Origin: Chrysemys picta bellii | Lineage: Eukaryota; Chordata; Testudines; Emydidae | Direction of reading: 5' to 3' | Assembly: GCF_011386835.1 (NCBI RefSeq) | Contig: NC_088792.1 | Coordinates: 57,850,081-57,914,080 of the forward strand | Length of the DNA: 64,000 nt | Part shown: piece after piece, positions 1-11,690 of the stretch | How the letters are laid out: every line of letters starts with the position of its first letter | Position numbering within the stretch: position 1 is the first letter of the stretch | Notes under the pieces: model-generated | The model's input: only the letters and a program-made list of their open reading frames with translations | Told to the model about the DNA's origin: nothing | The model's database searches: none | Program-made: the position numbers and the translations under genes

Positions 1-198
1 TAATCAATTATTTTATCTTTGGTTATTTGAAAGAATCTTTGACCAGGTGGCTGGTAAAAAAGACACCCGATTGCCTATGCATTGAAATGTTGCTCTCACC
101 TAAAGAACAACTTTCATAACTGGAAAGTTCCAGTACTCTAAACCCCCAAAGGGGGATTTTGAATTACATTATTAGATTCACAGACCTGTCAATTTTAA

Positions 199-420
199 GG
201 CCAGAAGGACCCATGTAATTATCTAATCTGACCTCCTGGCTAGCAAAGACCATGGAATTTCACACTCTAATTCCTGCATCAGCCCCCCGAAACTTCTAAT
301 TGAACTAGAGAAATGGCAACTCTTGATTTAGAGATTTAAAATGAGGGAGAATCTACCACATCCCTTGGGAAGTTGTTCCAATGGTTCCTTAAACTTACTG
401 TTAAAAGTTTGTGGCTGGGC
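199..420 (-). repeat. CR1-type LINE 3' fragment, antisense
   Basis: Read on the minus strand, the left edge carries the familiar CR1 3'-tail wording (a bird/reptile LINE): a segment meaning roughly 'gaggtcagattagat...gggtccttctggcc'. This is followed inward by the motif for 'dead-end' CR1 3' non-coding DNA, with phrases such as ttgttccaatggttcctta on the plus strand. No reading frame is left. The fragment is 5'-truncated, as usual for CR1. The call rests on remembered family motifs. The exact 5' boundary is uncertain and may extend towards the hAT-type element at 592. Confidence 0.6.
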
Positions 421-591
421 TTCTATGCTACTAGAGGCTGTGCTGGCTGTTGCCAGACCTGCCAGTGGAACAGGGGTTGTAGGTTCTTTGTGGCTGCTCC
501 AGCTAGACTTTCACCGCTGACTTTCATCAGATGGAATAATTTCCCCACTGGCCCAGATGTTGATCACCAATGCAGCTGCTATCCTATAGGC

Positions 592-924
592 CAGTGTTTC
601 CCAAACTTGGGACGCCGCTTGTGAAGGGAAAGCCCCTGGTGGGCCGGGCCAGTTTGTTTATCTGCCCCGTCCACAGATCTGGCCGACCGCGGCTCCCACT
701 GGCCACGGTTCACTGCTCCAGGCCAATGGGAGCTGCTGGAAGCGGCGCGGGCTGAGGGACGTACTGGCCGCCGCTTCCAGCAGCTCCCATTGGCCTGGAG
801 CAGTGAACTGTGTCCACTGGGAGCCGTGATTGGCCGAACCTGCGGATGGGGCAGGTAAAGAAGCCGGCCCAGCCCACCAGGGGCTTTCCCTACGCAAGCA
901 GCATCCCAAGTTTGGGAAACACTG
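592..924. mobile_element. hAT-type non-autonomous DNA transposon (333 bp), complete
   Basis: Terminal inverted repeats begin cagtgtttcccaaacttggg on the left and end with the inverted match ccaagtttgggaaacactg on the right. The element is flanked by a perfect 8-bp target duplication, ctataggc, at 584-591 and 925-932. An 8-bp duplication and a CAG-type end are hallmarks of the hAT superfamily. The interior is a GC-rich imperfect hairpin centred near 760, built on gccaatgggagctgctgg and its inverse. It encodes no transposase, so it must have been moved by a transposase supplied in trans. Open frames crossing it are incidental. Confidence 0.9.
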
Positions 925-932
925 CTATAGGC

Positions 933-2559
933 TATTATAGTGGCTGTTGTTCCTTTGTTCCTACTATGAAGTTGTTTTGGCCAGTTAATCAGTGCAATCA
1001 CAAGATCATCAAACACACCTCTACTCCATATGTTTCACTCCTCCCCTTTGTGTTTCTCAAAGGAAAGTCACCATAGAAAAGACTGCCCACTAAATAGCAG
1101 ACCCACCGAGTTCTGTTGTTTCTTGAGGTTTTGCATACCCAAGCAAATTAGGATCAGGTTTGACCCTAGCTATGTAAACATATTAGTGACAGCAAAACAA
1201 TCCAATCTTAACCCTCATCTGAGCTCATCTGTACTGAATGGAATATTTGCTTACTATAGTTTAATGCACGTGTCACTGTACATTCAAAAAGAAGAACTTG
1301 TTGGAACATATCTGAAACATGACAGCTGACTTTTATTGCCTCTTCTTATGATCAGCTGGAAAATTTAACCAGTCATACCTATTTATCAACAATTAATATA
1401 AATGTTTCTTTTCCCTGTTTGTCAGAACACTTTTAAAGAACCCTCTTCTCTTCTTATTTCTCAACTTGAAGGCGTTGTACTGTTGATCCTCACAATAGCA
1501 CGGAGTGCTATGTTTTTAGGCTACCTCATCTCTTTGTTTGTGGCAGCAGGTCTGGCAAATCATATACCTGTTTTTTGTGTCCAGACATGGAGATGAAGGG
1601 AGCTGTAATGAAGTATTCACTGCTGACAACAGAAATATATAGTTCCAGGATATCTGATCAATAAATTACCTTCATGGATTTCACTCAGTGTGGGAAGAAG
1701 GATGGCCCACCAACTGATTTATCTATAACTTCATGGGAAAGTGTTTTTGGAAGAGTTTCCAAGTGAGAATTGGAAAACGCTGAGAATCTGAAAAGGTCCA
1801 CTGCAGCGTCTAAGTCTGGAGCAACATTGCTTCAGAATGAAGAAAAATGACCTATAGACAGTAGAGGAGGAAAATATTTGGTCTGACAGTTAGATTGCAT
1901 ATACTGGGACAGTACATCTGGTGTACAGAGTTACTGTTTTAATTAAACCTTGCAGATGGATTTTTTTGTAATTGCAGGGGGAAGAATCCTTATCTAATTT
2001 AGTTTTAAATATGAGTGGATGGAATATCACTAATAAAAGTATAAGTCCTACATACACTGGTTGGAGAAAAGAAACAAATGTGTTTTAATCTTGACAGCTG
2101 TTGTTACCTTTAATAAAATAAAACGAGCAACTGAAAATGTCGAATAAGTTAGACTGAATATAGCATGATATCCTTTTAATAGGGAAAACCCTAATTAGCA
2201 AAACTATCATATTTTTTTATTTGAAAAATAAAGGATAGTGTAATAGGGTAGTCTACCCATGTTTTGGTCAGGGGCCTAACTTTGTTTTGTGAGTCTTATA
2301 TTTGAGGAATAAAACTATGACCATGAGGTAAAGCCTAAACAGACTTGGATGTGGTGGTAGGCTAGGGAAACAAGCCAACATCTTGAATCTGGTGGTTTCC
2401 TGTTCTCCTAATGATATTGTCACAATTAAAAGGACTGAATATATTTAATTAAAATAGTTAACGGAGTAAAGTGGCTCTCAGAAAAATAGAAATTTGAAAT
2501 GGAATAGTCATTTTTTAGGTCTTCGAGGACTGCTTCTTGCTGTACACTCTTTAGTTCTA
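933..2559. other. Unassigned AT-rich intergenic or intronic DNA
   Basis: No exon, RNA gene or well-bounded repeat was recognised. Short open frames (up to about 99 codons) have no start context, domain or splice logic that I can support. Confidence 0.5.
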
Positions 2560-2900
2560 TTTTAAATATGTGAAATGAAGCCACCATAACTTCCCCAGAA
2601 AAGCTATTCCCCAGGCTAATAATTTAGGATCATTCATATGCAGCCTATATTTTCATCTGCTTACTTAATAGTCCAGTTCCTTTTTACCAGCTTCCTCTCC
2701 CTCCTCACCCTTCAGATGTTTGTAGGTGGTTCTCATCCCCCGGTTAGTCATTCTTTAGCTAAATGATAAATACATAAAAAAAAATCTTCTAAAATCAATC
2801 CTTCCAGCCCATTAATTTTAATTGCCTTTGGTTTATCAAACACCTTCTATTCCTGAGGTGCCTAGAACTGACTGCTTCATTCTCCAGTTGGATAAAATAA
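2560..2900 (-). repeat. CR1/L3-type LINE fragment, antisense
   Basis: The plus strand reads as the complement of a CR1/L3 3' region. Segments such as ccagcccattaattttaattgc and gtgcctagaactgactgc match the remembered family wording for 'ttattaatttttattgcc ... ggtgcccagaactga'. It is degraded by many substitutions and an A-run at about 2777. No coding frame survives. The family and orientation are recognised by eye only. Confidence 0.5.
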
Positions 2901-3360
2901 AACCAGACCTGCAAGTCTGCCCCAAATTCAAACTAACCATCATTGGCAAATTACAAAAGTGTTTTATTTCCTGTTTTTTATTTGTGTGCACTCCTGTGCT
3001 GCGTGGTCCCGGGAAGAATAAAAACACAAGCAAGAAGGCTCAGAATACCACAAAAGAGGCTTGTAGTGTTTCTAGTGTGAATGAAAGTAGCATGTGCTGA
3101 CAGTACCAAGCACTCTGATGATAGTGTGATGAGCACGGAATAAATGCTTAGACAGATAGAACAAGCTCTCACAACATTTCTCATGTGGTTGCTAGCCTCT
3201 ATCTGCACAGCCTGGAGGCCTGAATGGCACAGATTGGGTATGGCTAAGCAGCATGGTTTGGAATACTGCCCTGTCGAGCTGGGTGAAGTGGTGGGGGGCA
3301 GATAGTTTATTTGCCAAGAAATGTGGTTTTCAGAGGAGGAGCCCTGCTGATAGCCCCCAA
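2901..3360. other. Unassigned sequence
   Basis: I see no structure beyond ordinary AT-rich unique DNA. Short open frames on both strands overlap and have no recognisable product. Confidence 0.4.
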
Positions 3361-3428
3361 CCTGGTGGCTAGGGCATTCACCTGGTTAATGCCTGATGTG
3401 GAACAGGGATTTGAACTTGGATCTCTCA
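3361..3428 (-). repeat. tRNA-like SINE, left part (interrupted)
   Basis: The plus strand contains ggtggctagggcattcacctgg and, 30 bases on, cagggatttgaacttgg. The complement of the second, ccaagttcaaatccctg, resembles an internal RNA polymerase III B box (GGTTCGANNCC). The wording then stops and resumes at 3601 (tgcaggagtgccctagccactagg), with a MITE between. I infer one SINE split by a later insertion. The family name is not certain. Confidence 0.5.
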
Positions 3429-3600
3429 AGGTATGACTACACAGCAAAGAAAACCCCATAGCTGGTCTGTACCAGCCCTCATGGTCCCAGAGACCATAAG
3501 TGTACAGTGCAATGAAACAGCCCCACAGCCCGAGCCCCATGAACCTGAGTCAGCTGGCATGGACCAGTAGCAGGTTTTGCTTTGTTGTGGAGACATACCC
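3429..3600. mobile_element. Foldback MITE inserted in a SINE
   Basis: Ends are inverted repeats: ggtatgactacacagcaaag on the left and, on the right, the inverse of gtatgtctccacaacaaag. The GC-rich interior contains gaaacagccccacagcccga, which I recognise from an abundant turtle MITE with agggtatgtctaca-type ends. It interrupts the tRNA-like SINE on either side. No unambiguous target duplication can be read at the junctions, so the superfamily is unresolved. Confidence 0.6.
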
Positions 3601-3785
3601 TCCTAGTGCAGGAGTGCCCTAGCCACTAGGCTCTGCTGAAGCAGGGCTCTCTCCACCTTTCCTGTTGAGGCTATTCTGCTTGTAATCATTGGAGCAGGGA
3701 TTTGAACTTGGGGCTCCCACCTCTTAGGTGAGTTCCTTACCCTGCCTTGGGCTACGGAGTCAGTCTCACCCTGTCTATGGACCAA
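3601..3785 (-). repeat. tRNA-like SINE, right part plus a second unit
   Basis: This continues the SINE broken by the MITE at 3429-3600. It is followed by another B-box-like word on the minus strand, the complement of gggatttgaacttggggctcc at about 3698, and then by gaaccca-type tail wording. It looks like a dimeric or tandem arrangement of tRNA-related units. A functional tRNA is excluded because no cloverleaf can be drawn. Confidence 0.45.
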
Positions 3786-4687
3786 TGACTATTCATTGTC
3801 ATTTGGAGCCATTATGAATATAGTCGTTGGGCTGAACCGATTTTTCCCTCCTGATTTTTCAGAACTGCCAGTGAATTTTGGTTTTCAATCAGCTCTTCAC
3901 CCAGCTCTACTTATTTGGACTCCTTGAGTTTCACCCATCACTACTTACAATCCACTTTGCTCTGCAGATTGCAGTATCGGGATAACATGCTGGGCTACTG
4001 AGGCAGCAAAGGTTTATCTCTGCAAAATAGTGACCTGTTGAACTGCTCCAATACAATTATCTAAAGTGTTCTTATAGTTCCTTAGGTTTAAGGTCCCAAA
4101 GCGGACAGTGGTAGGCACTGGATCGAACCTTAAATTAAGGCCAGAAAATAAAACTGGGGCCTATTTGAGCTCTAGAGGTGCCTTTTTTAACATTTTAAAG
4201 CATTATATACTAGGGGGCACTGTCTACATTAAAGAAAAAATAATGGGACAGGGAAAAGAGGCTGAGATAGTAGGGGACATTTTCCAACGCACCCATAATA
4301 TTTCACCAGTTGCAGCTTTTTCAGGTCTGTGTCTTTGTGCACATCACATGATCTAAAACCAGAAGTACAATTAGACCAATGTTTTGTTTATTAGTTTTGG
4401 GAGCTGAGATGTTTGGGGCGTGTCTATTGAAAAATGCACAGAGGGGCAAAGGGGAGAATGAAGGAGGGCCTTGTGGTTAGCATAAGGCTGGGAGCCATGT
4501 TTGGGAAGATGGAGCAAGTGACTGAGGTTTAGGTTTTCAAAAGCATCCACTCATTTTGAGGGCCCAACTAGAGTCACATAGCACCCCTGAAAATCTAGTT
4601 GGAGAATCCAAACGTTCCAATGAAAATCAGCATCTCTGAAAATTGGGATGTAGGCACTAATATTGAGGTGGCCAAAATTACTCTGGT
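3786..4687. other. Mostly unassigned; weak palindromic repeat near 4540-4670
   Basis: No gene seen. Around 4536-4670 there is wording of the type ggttttcaaaagcatccact...ctgaaaatctagttgg, similar to the 'fragment of cctaa/gattttcaaa' palindromic family at 30810 and 34043. It is too decayed to bound. Confidence 0.35.
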
Positions 4688-4820
4688 CCTTAATCTTTTT
4701 GTGTTTCAGTTCCCCCATCTGTAAATGGGTGAAATACCTACCTCCTAGGAGTGTTGTGGGGAGCTATTTTTTCATATCTGTAAAATGCTTTGAGGACCCA
4801 ATACACTAAATACTATCAGA
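4688..4820 (+). repeat. MIR-type SINE, 3' two-thirds
   Basis: The series cagttcccccatctgtaaatgg, then aatacctacctcctaggagtgttgtgggg, then tgtaaaatgctttgagg follows the MIR/CORE-SINE order: 'cctcagtttcctcatctgtaaaatgg', 'tacctacctcatagggttgttgtgagg', 'gtaaagcgcttaga'. The tRNA head is missing. MIRs are old amniote SINEs, so this is a relic. Confidence 0.75.
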
Positions 4821-5319
4821 ATAAAAACAGAGAGAGAATGAAACTTTTTCAGCTCTTTGTTAGACTACTGGTTTGATGGCTTGTAAGATCCTGGTAATTA
4901 CATTGCTCCTACTGCAAGAAAGATAAAATAAGTACAAATGCTGTATTTTTTTTTCCAGGGCCTAAAACATCTCCTGCTTTAGTAGTTTCTAGCTAGAACT
5001 TGGAAAGAGCAATCCCTGAGAGTCAGGCTTGCCTGGAATCCCCAAGCATGGAGTTCACTTCTTGTCCTGAATTTTTGTTTTCTTTTTCTAAAGAGAAATC
5101 AAGGAGAGGGAAAGGTACTTATTGGGGTTAAATGAAGTTGTGGAAATTGCATAGTATATGGATTTAAGATTTTGCTGCAGTAAATGATTTCTGGTCTGTG
5201 TTGGAAACTTTGTCAAAACTAAATCAGAAAACCTTGCAATTTCCACCACACCTACACATTTCCCCCCACCAAACACACAAACCAAATAACATGAATAAAC
5301 ATGAGGTGGAAAAAACATA

Positions 5320-5427
5320 GGCCTAATTCTCCTGTCCTTTACACTGGTGTACATCAGAAGTAAATCCATGTACCTGAATGTAGTTACTCTTGCTTTACAC
5401 CTACCTAAGGGAGAGGAGAATCAGACC
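5320..5427. repeat. Imperfect palindromic dispersed repeat (gcctaattctcctgtc type)
   Basis: The left edge ggcctaattctcctgtccttt and right edge gggagaggagaatcagaccc are inverted partners. Inside, ttacactggtgtacatcagaagtaa and gttactcttgctttacacc also pair loosely. This matches a remembered sauropsid palindromic family with 'gattctcctctcacttacacc' wording. Function unknown. Confidence 0.55.
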
Positions 5428-5579
5428 CCTTGGTTTTAGTTTGAGTCACTTTATTTCCTTCTGTGGAGGAAAGAAGGTTTTGAAATGACTATGCTTTAGC
5501 TAGACAGCCCTTTGCTTAAGGCAAATATCAAATATCTTCTCTCTCTAGCATGGGTATTTTATTTTGCACTATTCAGTAA

Positions 5580-5865
5580 GGCTTGGTCTACACTAACCCC
5601 CCAAATCGAACTAAGGTACGCAACTTCAGCTACGTGAATAACGTAGCTGAAGTTCGAAGTACCTTAGTTCGATCTTACCTTGGTCCACACGCGGCAGGCA
5701 GGCTCCCCCATCGACTCCGCGGTACTCCTCTCGCCGAGCTGGAGTACCGCAGTCGACGGCGAGCACTTCCGGGTTCGACTTATCGCGTCCAGACAAGACG
5801 CGATAAGTCGAACCCAGAAGTTCGATTGCCAGCCACCGAACTAGCGGCTGGGTATAGACGTACCC
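5580..5865. mobile_element. Triple-hairpin MITE, copy 1
   Basis: Terminal wording ggcttggtctacact on the left faces an eroded gtctatacc-type inverse on the right. A 3-bp duplication, taa, flanks it (5577-5579 and 5866-5868). Three successive hairpins fill the element: 5607-5672 (arms cgaactaaggtac / gtaccttagttcg), 5711-5756 (tcgactccgcggtactcc / inverse) and 5766-5820 (gggttcgacttatcgcgtc / inverse). A second copy lies inverted at 45537-45821. A 3-bp TWA-like duplication suits PIF/Harbinger, but the superfamily is inferred, not shown. No coding capacity. Confidence 0.8.
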
Positions 5866-5904
5866 TAAGAAGGAGTGGAGAATAGTGAGAAACGGATTAG
5901 AAAA

Positions 5905-6487
5905 AAGTCTGATGTTCCCTGACCTGTGCTTGGTCCAAAAGACTTTATTGTCTCTCCCACTTTTTAACTATCCCCTTGTGGCCAGAAGCTGCTCATCAGA
6001 GAAGCTGCTTAGCTGTTGGTGTGGTTCGCCCCTCTCCCCGATACCTGTCCCTTCTGCGGTGTCAGGGAGACCCTGGTGTTAATTTATCTGCAGTGCACCA
6101 GGTTGCAGCCCTTTTTCTGGCTCCTCCAGAACCTTCTTCTTAGGTTCTGGCTGCACTTTTCCCCTCACCTCCTGATTTATGCACACCCTGTCCATGGCCC
6201 ACAAAGTCATGGATCTCCTGGATGTCCTCCTTGTCATCCTCCTCCAGGTGCTGGCCAAAGTGGCCATTTATAAAACCAGGACAAGGATGTTGGACAGGGA
6301 GGTGCTCTGCGACTGTGGGGCCTATTTCCATTCCTTCCTTCAATTCCACATCTGGGCAGAGTTCCTCTGGGCCAAGACTGCTGGCTCCTTAGACACCTTT
6401 GAGGAGCAGTGGGCACTGTCCAGGGTTCTCTGCTCAGTGTCCCCCTCAGGATTCCTGCTTATGGCCCTCACTCCCATTCTTGTTTGA
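5905..6487 (+). pseudogene. LINE ORF2 C-terminal remnant (zinc-knuckle region), frameshifted
   Basis: This is the extreme C-terminus of a non-LTR retrotransposon reverse-transcriptase polyprotein. The frame starting near 6016 reads a Cys-Pro-Phe-Cys-Gly motif (6046 on), an ETL triplet and a downstream Cys. This is the CCHC-like knuckle typical of LINE ORF2 tails, but the expected His is Ile here. Near 6180 the meaningful frame shifts and continues to 6487 with AIYKTR, CDCGAYF and FEEQWALS motifs. The same motifs appear in a minus-strand relative at 17345-17770. The reverse transcriptase and endonuclease are absent, so this is a 5'-truncated dead copy. An L1/Tx1-like clade is possible but not proven. 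Confidence 0.75.
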
Positions 6488-7980
6488 TCATTTGTTGTCC
6501 CCTGAATTTAGCTGAACCCTGGGTCTCATGGTTTCTCCCCTCAGGCTGGGGGAGGGGCCTTCACCTTCCTGGGACTTCAGTAGCTGGCTGACAGCTAGGG
6601 GAGGGAATCTGTGGTGACCCTAGTGCTATCAGTAGTAGTATGGGTAGGCAGCAATTGCTAGGATGGTCAACTGGTCCTGGTCCCTGGAAAAACTGAGGTT
6701 TCATGGACATAAAAGCCATGTTTGGGGATGGCGGAGCCTGATGGGTTGTACCAGAACTTTGTGGTCCCCTGCTGATGGCTTTGCTCTCCAACTACATCCC
6801 ACCCCCTGCAAAGAACGTGATGATGAGTCCTCCAGGCTGCCTAGAAAGGCCTCACAGATGCCCAGCAGGGTCAGATAAAAGGAGCTGCAGAGACTTTGCA
6901 GCTCAGTTCCTGGCTGGGAACAGAGGGGTAAGGCATGGTGTGCCTTTCTGGCCAAAGGAGCTTGAGGGACAGCCAGAGTTTGGTTCTGGCTGAATTTATT
7001 TAAGATGGAGAACCTGAGAACTGTAATTCTGAGGAAAGGGGAGAAGGTAAAGGAGGGAGGCCCAGGGAAGTAGCTGCAATGAATTGAAGTGAGTAAGACA
7101 TGGCTGCCTGGTTGTAACCTGGAACAGTGGGTTGGATGTAGGTGCCCCCCACAAAGCACTGGTGAAGTGATGTAAGACTCAAGAAGGGGACAAGCCTCTT
7201 CTGGAAACCTGAGCAAAAGTTTGAATTTAAAGGGCACAGAGCTGGGACTGAAGATTTTGGTGAGGGCAGATAGTTTTTGCTGGACTCTTTGTTACCCCAG
7301 AAGAAGTTCAGGTCACAGTGAAAATGGCCAGAGTCTGAGCCTTTGAAGACCACTGGAGCAAGGCTGAAAACCTACTCAGGGCACCAGGAGTGGAAAAAGG
7401 ACTGTAATACCATACCCAGCCACTTGGAGGTGCTCAAGAGGTGAGCGCCCCTGTTACAGTGGGTTATGAATGGCAGTTTCAGAAGAATTGTAATGACAAA
7501 TTTGCAACTTTACATTTTTCCAGGCTAACTTTGCAATAAAAGGGGCTACAGAACTACAAATTCCCAATGGAAGCTGAAATCAGTCTTGTGCCAGTCCTAA
7601 AAATCAGTCAGGTTCATGGCTGCATGTTTCAGACTGTTTCCTATCATGTCACCTTATCTAACCCAAGCCTTCTAGAATAATTAGAAAGGAAATTCACATT
7701 TGCAAGTCCTATTGGAATCAGTGGCACTAACTCAGGCATATCAGAGGGTTGAGTTTGGCTTAAGGTGACAAACCCTGCTGCCAAGATTGAAGCTGAAACA
7801 ATGAATAGAAATATCTTCAGTTCTGAAGTACAAAGAATCTGTGTGATACAGCAACACTCAACAAAGGCTGCTGTATGGCACACTGATCCTTTATATTTCA
7901 TAGTATTCACAAAAGCCTGTAACAAGATAAGATATTAGCACCGTTGACTTAAGGTTGTACAACACTTGGAGTCACCCAAG
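6488..7980. other. Unassigned, moderately GC-rich; possible LINE 3' flank and dispersed repeat
   Basis: No supported gene. The first 100-200 bases may be the untranslated tail of the LINE remnant. A word around 7428-7458 (ttggaggtgctcaagaggtgag...ctgttacagt) resembles the end of a dispersed turtle element, but I cannot bound it. A 178-codon frame on the minus strand (6701-7237) has low-complexity, unassignable content. Confidence 0.4.
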
Positions 7981-8520
7981 GAGCCTGCTTTTCCCCTTCA
8001 CAAATAAACTGCTTACTGACTTCTGTGTCAGCAAACTGGTGCCTCTTGGGCATAAGAAAAACTCAGAGTGACTGGGATGTGTCTAGGCAAACTCACCTTA
8101 TCTGTGAGTCTGCCTAGACACTGCTGACTTCTTCTCTCCGGCCTGGAAGGAGTGATACTATGCCCTGAGTCTGATGCAGGCTCCCTTTCTCAGGGATTTA
8201 GCTTTTTTTCCACATGATACTGGTAACACAAACTCCCCCACTCAAACCTCTCTCTTCCCCTGACTCAGGGGCTTCCTACGATTAGCAGCTCTTCTACAGG
8301 CCTATCTGCCTGGGAGTCACCTTGCTTCCTCTAGTCCCCCAAACCCAGGGGCTTCCTGCCCGAACATCCATGCTAGGCAACCACTTGCTGGTTTTGATAG
8401 TGATCCCTAGCAGATCAGTCATAGGCGAGAATGGGCGTACTCCTCTTAATGGGCCAGCCACTTGGTGACATTGCCTTAGAGTATTTCCCGTAAGAAAGAT
8501 TAACAGGGAATAAAGAAAGA
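7981..8520. other. Pyrimidine-rich dispersed-repeat-like segment, class unresolved
   Basis: The plus strand is rich in ctcccc/ctgactc words with repeated 'aggggcttcct' (8268 and 8347). This is unlike the AT-rich flanks, so an old LTR or other repeat is possible. No termini, coding frame or target duplication was found. Confidence 0.3.
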
Positions 8521-10726
8521 GAAAAGGCATTTTCTCTCTCAATTGTTCACCAACATGCCCTGAGACTAGCTGTGGGTGTGTTGGTGTACTTTTTTGTTGT
8601 TGTTGTGTGCAAACACTGTTCTAACCCTTACATTCAATATTGGCTTGTAAATAGCAACCATTGGAAGATGCTGATAGCAATAGCTCCTAGAAAGGAAGAA
8701 ATAAAAAGAAAAGGAAGAAGCTACAGTCAAGAATACTCCTTAGGAATGAGACAGGAATAATTAGACTGAAGGGTGAGTTCCAGTTACAGCTTCAGGAGCA
8801 AAGCCTTGTTTACTTTGGTATCTCATGTTACTAATTTCCCTTTAGAAAAAGGCTGCTGTTCAAAAGAAACATTTGCCTATTGTCATTTGGTCTCAGGTTA
8901 CCAGCACATCTGCAGAGGTGGCCTTACCACAAAAGGTTCATTGCAGTTTGCTGTGGTCCATTTTTTTTTTAACAAAAACCAGCAATCACCATGAAGTACA
9001 AAGGCTTAAACACGTATGCCATTAGTTAAAAAAATAGTCCTTGATTCTCATTGTTCTGCTGTATGCCCTAAACTCTGAATTTCCTGACCCTTAATTTAGA
9101 TTATGGCAAAGTTTATTTTGTCTTTGTTGTGGTGACTTTTTTTCCTCCAGGGTGTTTCAACTGTTGTTCTCTATTTTGTATTCAGTCAACATGAACTCCC
9201 TTCCCATAAACTGAGCCCTCTGCCTCCATAATCCTAGCAGTTGTGGTTTGCAAACAAATGAGTAAGAGATGAAATGAGGAAACAATGTAGGATCCAGACT
9301 GAGATATTAGAAGTAGGCTAGAGAGTAGAATTCAAGTTTGAAGTGGTGTCAGGACTAAGGTTTGGCTTCTAATTCAATGGTGCTGAAAACTTGTGAGCTG
9401 TTTTCTATCATATCTGGTCCAAATTCTTTTCCACACAATATCGCATTTACACTTGGCACAGAAAGGGGTATTTTCTGGGCAACCTAGAAATTATCTATTC
9501 AGTGCAGTAGTAAAAATCATATCAGTGGTTGGAACTTCATCTATTTCAAACTCCTAATATTGTTAATACCAGTTCCAGTGACCTGGTGTTAGTGAGATAA
9601 AAGTTTTTCATACATTGCTGTAGTGCAAACAGAGCTTATCTGGCACTCTTGCTGGAAATATCAGCAGAACAATCAAATACTGAATGGACTTTGAGACTGA
9701 ACTTCCCTAGTAGTAGTTTTTCTTTTAGGATAGAGTTAAGCACTTCTGTAAGAAAATGCATGCAGCTACTGCTCATGCTATACCTCACCTGTGGTTAGAT
9801 GACTTCAGTTGACAGGGCTGTCAGTAGAGTTTAAAACCCTGGCACAGTCTCTACTAATTTACCTGCAAGCTGCTCTGAGTGCAGAGGTCCACTGCATGGG
9901 CCTTAATATGAATTATATTGCTAAAGGACTCCACAGTCAAGCAACATGAACCTTATATTTTCAACTTTAACCAGACTGAGGTGGTTTGGGCTTTTTATTT
10001 ATTTATTTTTAAGATGCTACTTGCTGTTTCACCATAAATGAGTTAGTTTTTATTTTTAAATGGAAAATCCATTAATTGTTTGATTTGGTTTCCCTTGTAT
10101 TTCCAAATGAAGTTCCCACTTACATTTAAGCTGTACTGCGGAAACATTATGAAATCAGCTTGCCCCTCCAACCTAATATTATGAGCTCACTTTAAAACAT
10201 CAGTGGTAGCTGAATGATGGAAAACATATTAATGTAACAAATTGTTCAGATCTTTAGGGATCTTTTATGTCCCGTGATGGGCTTGTAAATGAAATAATTA
10301 AATGTAAAAATGCATATAAAGAGCAGGAATCTGGTTTGAAAACTCATTAGAAGATTATCTTGCAAGCACAGCAATCCAGCAGCATGAATGCCACAAACCA
10401 GAGGGTGATGGGAACTCTGAGAGGAATCAAATATTCCAGAGGAATGAACTATGGAAAACAATCTGCAAGCTGATTGTGACACTGATGTCGTGGGAAACTT
10501 TCCTCTGTCTTTAAATATTTTTATTTGTCTGTGACAAAAGAGTGGGAGTGAAATAGGAGAAGGCATAAATACAGGCAAGTAACTATGGGCCCCAGTGGGG
10601 AAGTGCTCTCCCAGGATTTAGTCAGGTGTAATTTTCATTGAAGCCCTTATGGGGGAACCACTCTCCAGGCAAGGCAGCCAGGGAGGAGGGAACAGATAGT
10701 TTCTAAACAGAAGGTGGAGAGTCCAT
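8521..10726. other. Unassigned AT-rich DNA
   Basis: No exons, RNAs or well-defined repeats recognised. Only short homopolymer and attt tracts (for example near 9990-10015) stand out. Confidence 0.45.
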
Positions 10727-10800
10727 AAGCCTGATCTGAAGGCCTTTGACATCAATGGGATTCTTTCCACTGACTTAAATGGACTATGCATCAGGCCCAA
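10727..10800. repeat. Small palindromic repeat with gacttcaatgg-type core
   Basis: Edges cctgatctgaaggcc and ggactatgcatcaggccc are approximate inverses. The interior has atcaatgggattctttccactgac. This is the same wording as 39697-39765 and 47496-47560, so it is a dispersed foldback family. Confidence 0.55.
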
Positions 10801-11559
10801 GAAGTGTGTGTGTGTGTAAGAGGAATACTGCGGGTACCTGTGGTAATAAAATGGCCACCTTTCAGATAGGTTGTTGACAGCGTCATGTGGGTTGAACCAA
10901 AAGTAGTTTGCAGACCTATCTTCCTCCCTGTAGATCTGGAGGAGGAGGAGAGCAAGCCACACCTAGGAGGAAGGATGGTAAGATACAAAAATAAATCAAG
11001 GGGAAAGGATTAAGGAGAGTTTGACAACTTTGAGGTGTGAAGTTAAGCTTCAGCCACCTGCCCTCATAAATGTTATCTGATAATGGGGTTTTATCTTAAC
11101 TGAAAACATACCTGGGAGTAATAGCTTTACTGCAAACAATAGTGAAATATTTGAAATATGCTTTGCCCTGAGAAATTTGTAATAGCAAAAAGCTTACAAA
11201 ATGTTACAAACTATTGAAACATATTAAAATGTTGTATATTTCATGAAATGCCAACAAAAAGTCCCTCCAGTCCATTCTTTCCTCTCTCAATCACTTCATC
11301 AGCATACTGAAATCAAATTAATCATATACTCTACCTGATCTTGAAAAACACTCTCAGCTAGGAAACATGTATTGAACTGATTTTATCAAGTAGCGTGAAC
11401 ACAGTAAGTGGACACAAGAAGTTGTGTGGCCAACTGTTGAATCATGGGGTAGAACATTGTTGCTCCTGGTCTTAGTTTTTCCCAAACCTCTGGAGCGCTA
11501 ATACCACAGGCATTATATGCTTCAAATGCGTGTTTCAGGGCTAGATGTAGATTTCTGGT
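10801..11559. other. Unassigned AT-rich DNA with a short (tg)n
   Basis: A seven-unit tg run occurs near 10804-10818. Nothing else was recognised before the MIR at 11560. Confidence 0.4.
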
Positions 11560-11690
11560 GCCATGATCCAATGGTTCAGGCGTTGGTCTGGGAAGGATTA
11601 GACCTGGGATTCATTCTAGCCTCTGCTATATTACGTTACACAAGTCATTTCCCCTTCTCAGTGCCTTTGTCTTTCTATTTAGGGGAAGGA
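11560..11690 (+). repeat. MIR-type SINE
   Basis: The head atggttcaggcgttggtctggga and the B-box-like gacctgggattcattc are followed by the CORE-type continuation acacaagtcatttccccttctcagtgcctttgtc. This is the order of MIR: tRNA-like head, then '...caagtcacttaacctctctgtgcctcag'. Strongly diverged. Confidence 0.75.

Noticed and set aside
3698..3785. tRNA gene on the minus strand
   Set aside because: Only a B-box-like word; no cloverleaf, anticodon stem or acceptor pairing.
6701..7237. 178-codon open frame, minus strand
   Set aside because: No recognisable motif and antisense shadows in other frames. It may be partly LINE flank.
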